NCBI GenBank assembly: GCA_040223615.1
Contig: JAVKFY010000025.1
Coordinates: 1-64,000, forward strand
From: JAVKFY01 sp040223615
Lineage (GTDB): Bacteria > Pseudomonadota > Alphaproteobacteria > GCA-2731375
Direction: 5' to 3'
DNA: 64,000 nucleotides
The position numbers were made by a program, and so were the translations under genes. Numbering within the stretch: position 1 is the first letter of the stretch; every line of letters begins with the position of its first letter. Positions 32,909-41,705 of this stretch are shown piece after piece. The notes below the pieces were generated by a model that searched no databases, had not been told where the DNA came from, and saw nothing but the letters and a program-made list of their open reading frames with translations.

Positions 32909-33157
32909 ATGGGGTCAGTCACCAGGGTGCGCCGTAACGTCAGGATCAACGATCGCCGAACCAGCGTGATGATGGAGCTTGAGCTCTGGGACGCGCTGTT
33001 CGAGATCTGCGAGCGTTCCGGCGTCTCGGTTCACGAAGTCTGTAGCGGCGTGCAGTCGGGCGTCGACAACGGCGAGAACTTCACCTCGGCATTGCGCGTC
33101 TACATCATCAACTACTTCCGTTCCAACGACGGCGAGCCCTCGCGCGACGCCGCCTGA
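32909..33157 (+). CDS. Ribbon-helix-helix domain protein
   Basis: An 82-residue RHH-type protein. The strand RRNVRINDRRTSVMME is followed by two helices (LELWDALFEICERSGVSVHEVCSGV and a later FTSALRVYIINYFR). Such proteins bind DNA as dimers through the paired strand. ATG at 32909 has GGAG 10 bases upstream; an earlier TTG at 32858 would add 17 residues. A palindrome just upstream may be its site. It converges on the CorC-like gene. Confidence 0.75.
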   Translation: MGSVTRVRRNVRINDRRTSVMMELELWDALFEICERSGVSVHEVCSGVQSGVDNGENFTSALRVYIINYFRSNDGEPSRDAA

Positions 33158-33169
33158 GCGGCGCCGGCG

Positions 33170-34450
33170 TCATTCCGGCGAAGCGGCCGGCGGGCGGATG
33201 CGCAACGCGGTCACCTGATTGCGGTGGCGGCGCAGGATCTCGAACTCGAAGTCGTTCAGCGCGATGCGGTCGCCGACGTCGGGGATGCGCTTGGCCTCGT
33301 TGATCACCAGGCCGGCGACGGTGGCCGCCTCGTCTTCGGGCAGCTGCCAGTCGAGGTCGCGGTTGAGGTCGCGCACGGTCATGGTGCCGTCGACGACGAT
33401 GGAGCCATCGGCCTGGCGGCGCACTGCCTCGCCGGATTCCACATCGTGCTCGTCGGCGATGTCGCCGACGATCTCTTCCAGAATGTCCTCCAGCGTCACC
33501 AGGCCCATCAGCGCGCCGTACTCGTCGACCACCAGCGCGAAATGCTCCTTGCGCTCGCGGAAATTGTCGAGCTGTTCGTCCAGCGTGGTGGTGTCGGGCA
33601 CGAACCAGGGCGCGCGCGCCAGGCTGGCGACATCGAGGCTGGCCAGATCGCCGCGCAACGGGTGCAGCGCGCGCGCCAGGTCCTTGGCATGCAGCACGCC
33701 GACGATGTTCTCCGGGTTGTCGCGCCACAGCGGGATGCGGGTGTAGGGGCTGGCCAGGATTTCGGCGACGACCTTCTCCGGATCGTCGCCGATCTCGACC
33801 ATCACCATGGAGCTGCGATGTACCATGATGTCGAACACCACCACTTCGGAGAGGTCGAGGATCGAGTCGAGCATGTCGCGCTCGGTCTTCACCATGCGGC
33901 CTTCGCGGGTGTGCAGGTCGATGGCGCCGCGAATTTCATCGGCCGGGGTAACCAGCCGGCCGCGACCGGTGATGGCGACGCCGAAGACGCGCAAGGTGGT
34001 GGCGACGATGGCCTGGATCACCGCGGTGATCGGCGCCAGCACGCGCACCACCACCGCCATCACCGGCGCCACCGTCAGCGCCACCCGGTCGGCATTGTGC
34101 AGCGCGTAGGTCTTCGGCATGACTTCGGAGAAAATCAGCACCAGGACGGTCATCAACGCCGTCGCGGCGACCACGCCAGGGTCGCCGAACAGCCCGATCA
34201 GCGCGCTGGTGGCCAGCGCCGAAGCCAGGATGTTGACCAGGTTGTTGCCCAGCAGGATCGCGCCGATCAACCGCTCGCGATCCTCGATCAGACGGTTGAC
34301 GCCGGCGGCGCGCTGGTTGCCGTCGCGCTGCAGGTGATGCATGCGGGCGCGGCTGGCAGCGGTGAGCGCGGTCTCCGAGCCAGAGAAGACCGCCGACAGG
34401 ATCAGCAGCACGACGATGGCGGCAACGGTCAGCACCAGCGTCAGTGTCAT
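33170..34450 (-). CDS. CorC/HlyC family transporter-associated protein (CNNM-like)
   Basis: A 426-residue membrane protein with an N-terminal DUF21/CNNM domain (three or four membrane segments, starting LTLVLTVAAIVVLLILSAVFSGSETAL), a paired CBS domain and a C-terminal CorC_HlyC domain. Family members affect Mg2+/Co2+ efflux and are misnamed hemolysins. It overlaps aroB by 4 bases and is the last gene of aroK-aroB-corC, an order common in Alphaproteobacteria. Confidence 0.88.
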   Translation of the reverse strand: MTLTLVLTVAAIVVLLILSAVFSGSETALTAASRARMHHLQRDGNQRAAGVNRLIEDRERLIGAILLGNNLVNILASALATSALIGLFGDPGVVAATALMTVLVLIFSEVMPKTYALHNADRVALTVAPVMAVVVRVLAPITAVIQAIVATTLRVFGVAITGRGRLVTPADEIRGAIDLHTREGRMVKTERDMLDSILDLSEVVVFDIMVHRSSMVMVEIGDDPEKVVAEILASPYTRIPLWRDNPENIVGVLHAKDLARALHPLRGDLASLDVASLARAPWFVPDTTTLDEQLDNFRERKEHFALVVDEYGALMGLVTLEDILEEIVGDIADEHDVESGEAVRRQADGSIVVDGTMTVRDLNRDLDWQLPEDEAATVAGLVINEAKRIPDVGDRIALNDFEFEILRRHRNQVTALRIRPPAASPE

Positions 34451-35556
34451 CGCGCCGCCTCCAGGGTCGCCAGAACCGCCTCGGCCGGCACCTCCTGGGT
34501 GATGAAGGCCTGGCCGATGCCACGCGCGCAGATGAAGGTCAGCCGGCCGCCGCGCACCTTCTTGTCCTGGCCCATGTGCGCCAGCAGGCGTTCGGCCGGT
34601 ACGTCGCCCAGTTCCATTTCCGACAGCTTCAGGCGCAGGCCGGTGCTGGCCAGGTGATGGCGCACGCGCTCGGCGCTCTCGGCCGGCGCCAGGCCAAGCC
34701 GGACCGACAGGTCGAAGGCCATGGCCAGGCCGGCACCGACCGCCTCGCCGTGCAGCAGCCGGCCGTCATAGCCAAGCTCGGCCTCCAGGGCGTGCGCGAA
34801 GGTGTGGCCGAGGTTGAGCAGCGCGCGCATGCCCTGCTCGGTCTCGTCGGCGGCGACCACCTCTGCCTTGCGACGGCAGCTCTCGGCGATCGCCCGCGAC
34901 AAGGCGTCGGGCTCCAGTGCCAGCACCGATTGGCCGGCGCGTTCCAGCCAGGCGAACAGCTCGGGATCGTCGATCAGGCCGTACTTCACCACCTCCGCGT
35001 AGCCGGCCAGCAACTCACGTCGCGGCAGCGTGGCCAGCGTGTCGGTGTCGGCCAGCACCAGGGCCGGCTGCTTGAAGGCGCCGATCAGGTTCTTGCCCTG
35101 GCCAGCGTTCACCGCGGTCTTGCCACCGACGGCGCTGTCGACCTGGGCCAGCAATGTGGTCGGCACCTGTACCAGGGCGACGCCGCGGCGCAGCAGCGCG
35201 GCGGCCAGGCCAGCGAGATCGCCGATCACGCCGCCGCCCAGCGCCAGCACCGCCTCGTCGCGCTGCACCTTGAGCTCGATCAGCCGGTCGAGCAGCGCGC
35301 CGAGCTGGGTCATCGACTTGGTCGCCTCGCCGGGCGGCAGGGCGATCTCGGCATGCGCGATGCCGCCGGCGTCGAGCCCCGCGAGGAGCGGTCCGAGCCA
35401 GCGACCGGCGACGGTCTCGTCGGTGACCACCGCGACCCGCTTCAGGCCGCGCGCCGCGAGCTCGGCGCCGGCCCGCGCCAGCAGGCCGGGCCCGATCAGG
35501 ATGTCATAGCCGGCACCGATCGGCACCGGCACGCGCATCGGCCCGGACTCAGTCAT
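34447..35556 (-). CDS. aroB: 3-dehydroquinate synthase
   Basis: A 369-residue NAD+- and metal-dependent enzyme that cyclises DAHP to 3-dehydroquinate in the shikimate pathway. Visible are ALGGGVIGDLAGLAAA, VPTTLLAQVDSAVGGKTAVN, the metal-binding Glu in GYAEVVKYG and His residues in NLGHTFAHALE and LHGEAVGAG. ATG at 35556 lies inside the end of aroK (8-bp overlap), so the genes are co-translated. Confidence 0.95.
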   Translation of the reverse strand: MTESGPMRVPVPIGAGYDILIGPGLLARAGAELAARGLKRVAVVTDETVAGRWLGPLLAGLDAGGIAHAEIALPPGEATKSMTQLGALLDRLIELKVQRDEAVLALGGGVIGDLAGLAAALLRRGVALVQVPTTLLAQVDSAVGGKTAVNAGQGKNLIGAFKQPALVLADTDTLATLPRRELLAGYAEVVKYGLIDDPELFAWLERAGQSVLALEPDALSRAIAESCRRKAEVVAADETEQGMRALLNLGHTFAHALEAELGYDGRLLHGEAVGAGLAMAFDLSVRLGLAPAESAERVRHHLASTGLRLKLSEMELGDVPAERLLAHMGQDKKVRGGRLTFICARGIGQAFITQEVPAEAVLATLEAAR

Positions 35557-36112
35557 GATTGACCGCGACCGGTGCGCCGCCACACCGCTGCAGCTCGGCG
35601 ACGATACGCTCCACCACCTCCTCGTGCGGTCCCTCGCCGCTATCCACCACCACGTCGGCCTCGGCGTAGACCGGATAACGCGTGTCGATCAGGCCCTGCA
35701 GCACCTGGCGCTGGTTCTTGCCGGCCAGCAGCGGCCGGTTGTTGCGCCGCTTCACCCGACGCAACAGCACGTCGAGCTCGGCCCGCAGCCAGATCGAAAC
35801 GCCATGCTGCTTCACTTTCTCGCGCGTCAACGGGCTCATGAAGGCGCCGCCGCCGGTGGCCACCACCTGCGGCGGGCCGTCGAGCAGGCGGCAGATCACG
35901 CGTTCCTCGCCGCGACGGAACTCGTCCTCGCCGAAACGGCTGAAGAAATCGGGAATGGTGCAGCCGGCGGCGGCCTCGATCTCGTCATCGGCATCGACGA
36001 AGGGCAGGCCGAGGCGCTGCGCCAGCCGCCGCCCGATCGAGCTCTTGCCGGCGCCCATCAAGCCGACCATCACAAGGGGGCGCTGCAATTGGAAAGAGGT
36101 GGCCGTGCTCAT
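35549..36112 (-). CDS. aroK: Shikimate kinase
   Basis: A 187-residue P-loop kinase phosphorylating shikimate. It has Walker A GLMGAGKSSIG, DADDEIE, the shikimate-binding R in FRRGEERV and GGGAF, and the lid R in NNRPLL. ATG at 36112 (MSTATSFQLQ) is preferred over a 29-codon upstream extension. It is the first gene of aroK-aroB-corC and is divergent from the small membrane-protein gene at 36310. Confidence 0.94.
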   Translation of the reverse strand: MSTATSFQLQRPLVMVGLMGAGKSSIGRRLAQRLGLPFVDADDEIEAAAGCTIPDFFSRFGEDEFRRGEERVICRLLDGPPQVVATGGGAFMSPLTREKVKQHGVSIWLRAELDVLLRRVKRRNNRPLLAGKNQRQVLQGLIDTRYPVYAEADVVVDSGEGPHEEVVERIVAELQRCGGAPVAVNHD

Positions 36113-36309
36113 CCGGTCGACTGATAATCGGTGCCCGGCGCCGCCGCCTGGCCTGGACAAAACTGACCATGCCAAGGCGGCTCGCCGAAGTTCCGCCATA
36201 ATTCACAGTAGCATACCTCGCCATCGCCTCCGAAGTCGCCCCGTTCATCGCGCCGGCACCTGCTCGGCACGGTCGTGACGTCACCCTGTGCATGCTAAGG
36301 TTGGCCGGC

Positions 36310-36450
36310 ATGAAAATCGTCATTCGCCTGATTCTGGTTCTGATCGTGCTCGGCCTGGCCGGTGGCGCCGGCTACCTCGCCTTCGTCGACACCGCCGCGC
36401 CGCGCAAGAGCGTCGAAATCGTGATCCCCAATGACCGGTTCAAGGAGTAG
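36310..36450 (+). CDS. Small single-pass membrane protein (46 aa)
   Basis: ATG at 36310 opens a 46-residue frame (MKIVIRLILVLIVLGLAGGAGYLAFVD...) with one strong membrane segment and a short periplasmic tail ending NDRFKE. The following large gene starts inside it (20-bp overlap), so the two are probably co-translated. The function is unknown; the clean hydrophobic segment and tight coupling argue that it is real. Confidence 0.6.
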   Translation: MKIVIRLILVLIVLGLAGGAGYLAFVDTAAPRKSVEIVIPNDRFKE

Positions 36451-38260
36451 GCGGCGCGCGTTCGCCGTCGCCCTGACCTGGCTCGCGGCGGCGGCCGCTC
36501 TGCCGGCGGCGGCGCAATCGACGGCGCCGGCAGGAAAGCCGGTGCCGTTGTTCCAGCGCCAAACCCTGCCGCCGCCGAGTACCGATCCCGGCGCGCCGAA
36601 GCCGGTGCTGCCAAGCCAGGCCGTGACGGCGGCGCCGAAAGCACCCGCCAGAGGCGGCATCCAGGTCGAGACGCTGGACAGCTTCGACCGTGGCGGCGTC
36701 GGCCTGCTGAGCGGCGCCGAGGGCGGGCTCGGCGAGACCATGTGGCAAGGCAGCCAGCGCCGGATGATCGACGCGCTGGTGCCGCGCCTGCCGATGCGCA
36801 GCCCGTCGCCGACACAGGCCGCGCTGACCCGCCTGCTGCTGCTGTCGGCGGCGGCCCCGCCATCGCCGGCCGAGGGCGAAACCGCCGGCGACCTGTTCGG
36901 CGCCCGGCTGGAGCGCCTGCTTGCCGGCGGCCATGTCGAGCAGGTGCTGGCGCTGGCCGAACGCGGCGCGGTGGAGCCGGCCAAGGTCGGCGAGGCCGGC
37001 GCCCGGGCGATCGCCGAGGCCTGGCTGCTGAAGGGCGACGACGGCCCCGCCTGCGCCATCGCGCAGGTTCGGCTGGCCTCGGCCGAGGATGCCTATTGGC
37101 AACAGCTTTCGACCTATTGCCTGGCGCTGGAGGGCGAACGCGCGCAGGTCGATTTCAACATCGACCTGATGCGCGAGTTCGACGTTCAGGACCCGGTCTA
37201 CTTCGCGCTGCTGCCGGCGGTGATGGGCGGCAAGGCGAAGGCGCCGAAAAACCTGTCGGCGCCGAGCCCGCTGCACATGGCGATGATGCGCAAGGCCGGA
37301 CTGAAGCCGCCGGTCGACGTGCTCGACGGCGCCGGGCCGGCGATCTGGTCGGTGCTGGCGCTGCACCCGAGCGCGGACACGGCGGTGCGGCTGGCGGCGG
37401 CGGAGCGGGCGGCGACGGTCGGTGCGCTGACGCCGGCGGCGCTGGCGCTGATCTATCGCGGGGTGACCTTTTCCGCCGGCGAGCTTGGCAAGGCGGAGCA
37501 GGCTGCGCGCGGCGAGCCTGGCCCGACCACCAACGCGCTGCTGTATCAGGCGGTGCTGGAGCAGCCGGAGGCCGAGGCGCGGGCCAAGATGATGCAACTG
37601 GCGCTGGCCACGGCGGAGCGCCAGAACCGGCTGCCGCTGCTGGCCCGGGTCTACCTGCCGCAGCTGCGCGAATTCACCCCGACCGGGGCGCTGAGCTGGT
37701 TCGCGCGCGACGCAGGACGCGCGCTGCTGGCCGGCGACGAGCTCGATTTCGCGCTGACCTGGTTTCGCACCGCACACATCGCCGCCGGCAACCGCGACAC
37801 CGTGGCACTGGCGGCGGTGCTCGCATTATGGCCATTGTTGGCTGTCGCGGACGACGCGGCGCGGGTCGGCTATGCGGAAGAAACGCTAGACACCTGGTGG
37901 CAGGTCCGCCAAGAAGAGGACGCTGTCGACCGGTTTGCGCGCGCCCAGGCGCTGCTGGCCGGGCTTGACGTCACCGGCCAGCCGGCCAAGGAGTCGGCGT
38001 TATGGCCAATGGCCGCGACGGCTCCGTCGGAGACTCTGCCGGCGGCGTCCGGGCTGCTGCTGGCGGCGCTGGATGAAGCCGCAGAAGCGGTCCGCAGTGG
38101 CGAGACCGTATTGCTGGCATTGCTGGCACTGGGTGACGAAGGCCCGGGCGGACGCCATATAGGTACTGTCGCGGCGGCGGCGGACGCGCTGGTCCGGATC
38201 GGTCTCGGTCCGGCGGCACGCGGTCTGCTGGTCGAGGCGCTGTTGGCGCGAGGCTTTTGA
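36431..38260 (+). CDS. Large exported hypothetical protein
   Basis: A 609-residue protein with an N-terminal signal peptide (VALTWLAAAAALPAAAQS) and a low-complexity Pro/Ala linker (residues 30-75). The rest is helix-rich and Ala/Leu-rich (LLLLSAAAP, LALAERGAVEPAKV, ALAAVLALWPLLAVA), resembling helical-repeat scaffolds, without catalytic motifs I recognise. It lies between the small membrane protein and a tyrosine recombinase gene, 19 bp before the latter. The function is unknown; a periplasmic repeat protein is the most that can be said. Confidence 0.7.
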   Translation: MTGSRSRRRAFAVALTWLAAAAALPAAAQSTAPAGKPVPLFQRQTLPPPSTDPGAPKPVLPSQAVTAAPKAPARGGIQVETLDSFDRGGVGLLSGAEGGLGETMWQGSQRRMIDALVPRLPMRSPSPTQAALTRLLLLSAAAPPSPAEGETAGDLFGARLERLLAGGHVEQVLALAERGAVEPAKVGEAGARAIAEAWLLKGDDGPACAIAQVRLASAEDAYWQQLSTYCLALEGERAQVDFNIDLMREFDVQDPVYFALLPAVMGGKAKAPKNLSAPSPLHMAMMRKAGLKPPVDVLDGAGPAIWSVLALHPSADTAVRLAAAERAATVGALTPAALALIYRGVTFSAGELGKAEQAARGEPGPTTNALLYQAVLEQPEAEARAKMMQLALATAERQNRLPLLARVYLPQLREFTPTGALSWFARDAGRALLAGDELDFALTWFRTAHIAAGNRDTVALAAVLALWPLLAVADDAARVGYAEETLDTWWQVRQEEDAVDRFARAQALLAGLDVTGQPAKESALWPMAATAPSETLPAASGLLLAALDEAAEAVRSGETVLLALLALGDEGPGGRHIGTVAAAADALVRIGLGPAARGLLVEALLARGF

Positions 38261-38278
38261 GAGGTTGTGGAAAGAGTT

Positions 38279-39190
38279 ATGTCTGACAATGTGTTACAGG
38301 TCGAACGCTTCCTCGAGATGTTGTCCGCTGAGCGCGGCGCGGCGCGCAACACGCTGGATTCCTACCGTCGCGACCTGACCCATTTCGGCGAGTTCCTGGC
38401 CGGCCCGCTGACCCAGGCGACGGACGAGGACATCCGCGACTATCTGGCGCGCCTGCACGACGACGGCATGGCCACGACGACGGCGGCCCGGCGGCTGTCG
38501 GCGCTGCGCCAGTTCTATCGGTTCCTGTACGCCGAGGGGACGCGGCGCGACGATCCGACCGCGACCGTCGACTCGCCCCGGCGCGAACGGCCGCTGCCGA
38601 AGCTGCTCTCCGAGGACGAGGTCGACGCCCTGCTGCGCGCCGCGCGCGAGGTCGGCGAGAGCGCCGAGGGCCGCCGGCTGGTCTGCCTGATGGAGGTTCT
38701 GTACGCCACCGGCATGCGGGTGTCGGAGCTGGTCACGCTGCCGCTGGCGGCGGCCGCCGCCGACCGGCCGACGCTGGTGGTCCAGGGCAAGGGCGGGCGC
38801 GAGCGCGTGGTGCCGCTCAACGAGCCGGCGCGCGAGGCGCTGGCCGCCTATCGCGAGGTCCGCGGCCGGTTCGTGCGCCGGCCGATCGACGATGCCTGGC
38901 TGTTTCCGTCGCGCTCGCGCGGTGGCCACCTGACCCGCCAGCGCTTCTCGCAATTGCTGAAGGAACTGGCGCAGGCCGCCGGGATCGACACCACCAAGGT
39001 CTCGCCGCACACCCTGCGGCACGCCTTCGCCAGCCACATGCTGGCGCATGGCGCCGACCTGCGCGTGGTGCAGAAGATGCTGGGCCACGCCGATATCTCC
39101 ACGACGCAGATCTACACTCACGTGCTGAAGGACCGGATGTCGCGGCTGGTGCGCGAGAACCATCCCTTGCGCGGCTCGGAAAGCGACTGA
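38279..39190 (+). CDS. xerD: XerD-type site-specific tyrosine recombinase
   Basis: A 303-residue recombinase with an N-terminal SAM-like core-binding domain (LEMLSAERGAARNTLDSYRRDL) and a catalytic domain with Arg in GMRVSELVTL, Lys in QGKGGRER, H-x-x-R in HTLRHAFASHML, His in GHADISTTQIY and the nucleophile Tyr there. XerC/XerD resolve chromosome dimers at dif. ATG at 38279 follows GGAAAGAG. It is assigned to XerD rather than XerC from length and context, which is not decisive. No dif site was identified. Confidence 0.9.
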   Translation: MSDNVLQVERFLEMLSAERGAARNTLDSYRRDLTHFGEFLAGPLTQATDEDIRDYLARLHDDGMATTTAARRLSALRQFYRFLYAEGTRRDDPTATVDSPRRERPLPKLLSEDEVDALLRAAREVGESAEGRRLVCLMEVLYATGMRVSELVTLPLAAAAADRPTLVVQGKGGRERVVPLNEPAREALAAYREVRGRFVRRPIDDAWLFPSRSRGGHLTRQRFSQLLKELAQAAGIDTTKVSPHTLRHAFASHMLAHGADLRVVQKMLGHADISTTQIYTHVLKDRMSRLVRENHPLRGSESD

Positions 39191-39195
39191 GCCTC

Positions 39196-40224
39196 ATGGC
39201 GCAGACGGACGGGCAGGAGGCGAACCGGCCGGCGACCGGGATGCGCGCCTATCTCGACTTCGAGCGGCCGATCGCGGAGCTGGAAAACAAGATCGTCGAA
39301 CTGCGTCAGCTCAACGGCCAGGCGCACCCGGAAGGCGAGACCGGCGACATCAACCTCGACATCGAGGACGAGGTCGCCAAGCTGCAGGGCAAGGCCGACG
39401 CGCTGCTGAAAGAGACCTATTCCAAGCTCAGCCCGTGGCAGAAGACCCAGGTCGCGCGTCACCCGGCGCGCCCGCGGCTGTCCGACTATGTTGAGGCGCT
39501 TTTCACCGACTTCACCGCCCTGGCCGGCGACCGCACGTTTGGCGAGGACAAGGCAATCACCGGCGGCCTCGGTCGCTTCAACGGCCGCACGGTGATGCTG
39601 ATCGGGCACGAGAAGGGGCGCGATACCGAAAGCCGCGTGGCGCACAATTTCGGCATGGCACGGCCGGAGGGCTACCGCAAGGCGATCCGGCTGATGCATC
39701 TGGCCGAGCGGTTCAAGCTGCCGGTGGTGACCGTGGTCGACACGTCGGGCGCCTATCCCGGCGTCGGCGCCGAGGAGCGCGGCCAGGCGGAGGCGATCGC
39801 GCGGTCTACCGATGCCTGCCTGGAGATCGGGGTACCGCTGGTCGCCTGTATCGTCGGCGAGGGCGGCTCCGGCGGCGCGGTGGCACTGGCGGCCGGCGAC
39901 CGGGTGCTGATGCTGGAACACGCGATCTATTCGGTGATCTCGCCGGAGGGCTGCGCTTCGATCCTGTGGCGTACCGCCGACGAGGCGCAGACCGCGGCGG
40001 AGGCGCTGAAGCTGACGGCGCAGGACCTGCTCGGCCTGAAGCTGATCGACCAGGTGGTGCCGGAGCCGCTGGGCGGCGCGCATCGCCAGCCGGCGGCGGC
40101 AATCACCGCGCTGGGCGAGGCGGTGGCGGCGGCGCTGGACGAGCTGTCGACACTGGACGCCCCGACCCTGCGGCAGCAGCGGCGCGAGAAATACCTCGCC
40201 ATCGGCCGTGGGCTGCCCGCCTGA
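39196..40224 (+). CDS. accA: Acetyl-CoA carboxylase carboxyltransferase subunit alpha
   Basis: A 342-residue alpha subunit of the acetyl-CoA carboxylase transferase, first step of fatty acid synthesis. It shows LDFERPIAELENKI, TVVDTSGAYPGVGAEERGQAEAIA, the oxyanion region GEGGSGGAVAL and YSVISPEGCASILW. It is slightly longer than typical at the N-terminus. It lies 5 bp after xerD. Confidence 0.95.
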   Translation: MAQTDGQEANRPATGMRAYLDFERPIAELENKIVELRQLNGQAHPEGETGDINLDIEDEVAKLQGKADALLKETYSKLSPWQKTQVARHPARPRLSDYVEALFTDFTALAGDRTFGEDKAITGGLGRFNGRTVMLIGHEKGRDTESRVAHNFGMARPEGYRKAIRLMHLAERFKLPVVTVVDTSGAYPGVGAEERGQAEAIARSTDACLEIGVPLVACIVGEGGSGGAVALAAGDRVLMLEHAIYSVISPEGCASILWRTADEAQTAAEALKLTAQDLLGLKLIDQVVPEPLGGAHRQPAAAITALGEAVAAALDELSTLDAPTLRQQRREKYLAIGRGLPA

Positions 40225-40300
40225 GCGGGTGCAAGCGGCTGGTAATGCTCGTCGACATTTGCGACTCTGATCGCCAGCGACTCGCCGCCAAAGCCCGTCG

Positions 40301-41083
40301 ATGATCATCACCTGCCCCGCTTGCGCAACGCAGTTCTTCGTGCCGGACGACAAGATCGGACCGAAGGGGCGCAAGGTGCGTTGCGCGCAGTGCGCCCATA
40401 GCTGGCGCCAGGAACCGGTGGCGCCGCCGCGCGAGCGCGCGCCGAAGCCGGAGATCGACGACGACGATCCCTTCGCCACCCCCGCCTACGAGGAAGGACC
40501 GCCCGACGAAGGCCTGGATGAGGCGCTGGACGACGACCTTGGCGTGCCGATCGACGACATCGACGACGAGGACGACGTCGCCGAGATGGCCGAGAAGCTC
40601 GGCGCCGATGGCGACGACGACATCGACGACGCCGAGCCGGCCAGGCGCCGTGGCGGCTGGCTCGGCTGGGTGGCGCTGCTATTGGTGCTGGCCGGGCTGG
40701 GCGGCGCCGCGGTGGTGCTGCGCCAGCAGGTGGTCGATTTCTGGCCGCCAGCGGCGCGCGCCTACCAGATGGCCAAGCTGGACGTGGTCGAGCCGTCGAT
40801 GTTCGGCCTGTCGATCCAGAACGTCACCTCCGAACGCGCGATCGATTCCGGCCAGCGCGTGCTGCTGGTCAGCGGCGACGTGATCAACGACGCGGTGCAG
40901 CCCAAGCCGCTGCCGCGCTTGCGTGTCGCGCTGACCGACGCGGGCGGCAAGGAAATCTATTTCTGGACCGTGACGCTGGCGAAGCCCGAACTGGAACCGG
41001 CCGAGACGGTGCGCTTCTCCACCCGCCTGCCGAATCCGCCGGCGGCCGCGAAGAGCCTCGCGGTGCGGTTCGACGTGCACTGA
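40301..41083 (+). CDS. Zinc-ribbon and DUF3426-type membrane protein
   Basis: A 260-residue protein beginning with a MJ0042-type zinc ribbon (CPACATQF...VRCAQCAHSW), then a long acidic linker rich in Asp/Glu, one membrane segment (LGWVALLLVLAGLGGAAVVL) and a periplasmic DUF3426-like domain (LSIQNVTSERAI...VLLVSGDVIN). The function is unknown. Its stop is followed by only 2 bases before the mini-ORF leading to hpt. Confidence 0.85.
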   Translation: MIITCPACATQFFVPDDKIGPKGRKVRCAQCAHSWRQEPVAPPRERAPKPEIDDDDPFATPAYEEGPPDEGLDEALDDDLGVPIDDIDDEDDVAEMAEKLGADGDDDIDDAEPARRRGGWLGWVALLLVLAGLGGAAVVLRQQVVDFWPPAARAYQMAKLDVVEPSMFGLSIQNVTSERAIDSGQRVLLVSGDVINDAVQPKPLPRLRVALTDAGGKEIYFWTVTLAKPELEPAETVRFSTRLPNPPAAAKSLAVRFDVH

Positions 41084-41085
41084 GC

Positions 41086-41147
41086 ATGAGCGCTCGCACT
41101 CTTAGGCAGGCCCTCGACGCAGTGCGTCGAGCCTGTTGGGCACGGCC
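41086..41147 (+). repeat. Variant double-hairpin repeat before hpt
   Basis: A single copy. It keeps the stem CTCGACGC/GCGTCGAG (41113-41131) flanked by GGCC (41109-41112) and CACGGCC (41141-41147), matching the middle unit at tlyA. Hairpin 1 has degenerated (ATGAGCGCTCGCACTC). It ends exactly at the hpt GTG. Confidence 0.85.
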
Positions 41148-41151
41148 GTGA
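41086..41151 (+). CDS. Mini-ORF coupled to hpt
   Basis: ATG at 41086, 2 bases after the previous gene's stop, opens a 21-codon frame (MSARTLRQALDAVRRACWARP pattern, first and last residues as in the other copies). Its TGA (41149-41151) overlaps the hpt GTG (41148-41150). The step to hpt is 62 bp, that is 59+3, so the overlap geometry is preserved. Confidence 0.35.
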   Translation: MSARTLRQALDAVRRACWARP

Positions 41152-41705
41152 GCCGCCCGGCCGCCAGGGTCGAGGTGCTGTACTCGGCGGCCGCCATCGC
41201 CAGCCGGGTCGCAGAGCTGGCCGAGGCGATCGCCGCCGACGACGGCGCCGAGCCGACCATCGTCTCGGTCCTGAAGGGCAGCTTCGTGTTCAGCGCCGAC
41301 CTGATGCGGGCGCTGCACGGGCGCGGCGTGCACCCGCGTATCGACTTCATGATGCTGTCGAGCTACGGCACCGGCACCGAGAGTTCCGGCCAGGTCCAGG
41401 TGCTGCGCGACATCACCGATGACGTCAGGGGCCGGCCGGTGCTACTGGTCGATGACATCCTGGAAAGCGGCCGCACGCTGGCCTTCGCCCGCCAGCGTCT
41501 GCTGGAACACGGCGCGGCGCGGGTCGAGCTCTGCGTGCTGCTGGAGAAACCCGGCAAGCGCAAGGCGGAGATCAACGCGCGCTATGTCGGCTTCCGCACG
41601 CCGGACCTGTTCGTGGTCGGCTACGGCCTGGACTACGCACACTACTACCGCGAGCTGCCCTACATCGGCGTGGTGCAGCAGGACGACGACGCGGGAGGCG
41701 GCTGA
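41148..41705 (+). CDS. hpt: Hypoxanthine phosphoribosyltransferase
   Basis: A 185-residue purine salvage enzyme converting hypoxanthine (and often guanine) with PRPP to the nucleotide. The PRPP loop VLLVDDILESGRTL, an SVLKGSF segment and the base-binding region VGYGLDYAHYYRELPYIG are clear. GTG at 41148 abuts the repeat and lacks a Shine-Dalgarno; TTG at 41136 is a less likely alternative. Its stop overlaps the cpdR start (TGATG). Confidence 0.93.
   Translation: MSRPAARVEVLYSAAAIASRVAELAEAIAADDGAEPTIVSVLKGSFVFSADLMRALHGRGVHPRIDFMMLSSYGTGTESSGQVQVLRDITDDVRGRPVLLVDDILESGRTLAFARQRLLEHGAARVELCVLLEKPGKRKAEINARYVGFRTPDLFVVGYGLDYAHYYRELPYIGVVQQDDDAGGG

Noticed and set aside
36259..36280. Degenerate copy of the mini-ORF repeat (CCTGCTCGGCACGGTCGTGA)
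   Set aside because: Similar to the repeat end, but the upstream frame has no start codon and no gene begins at the junction. Could be a remnant or chance.
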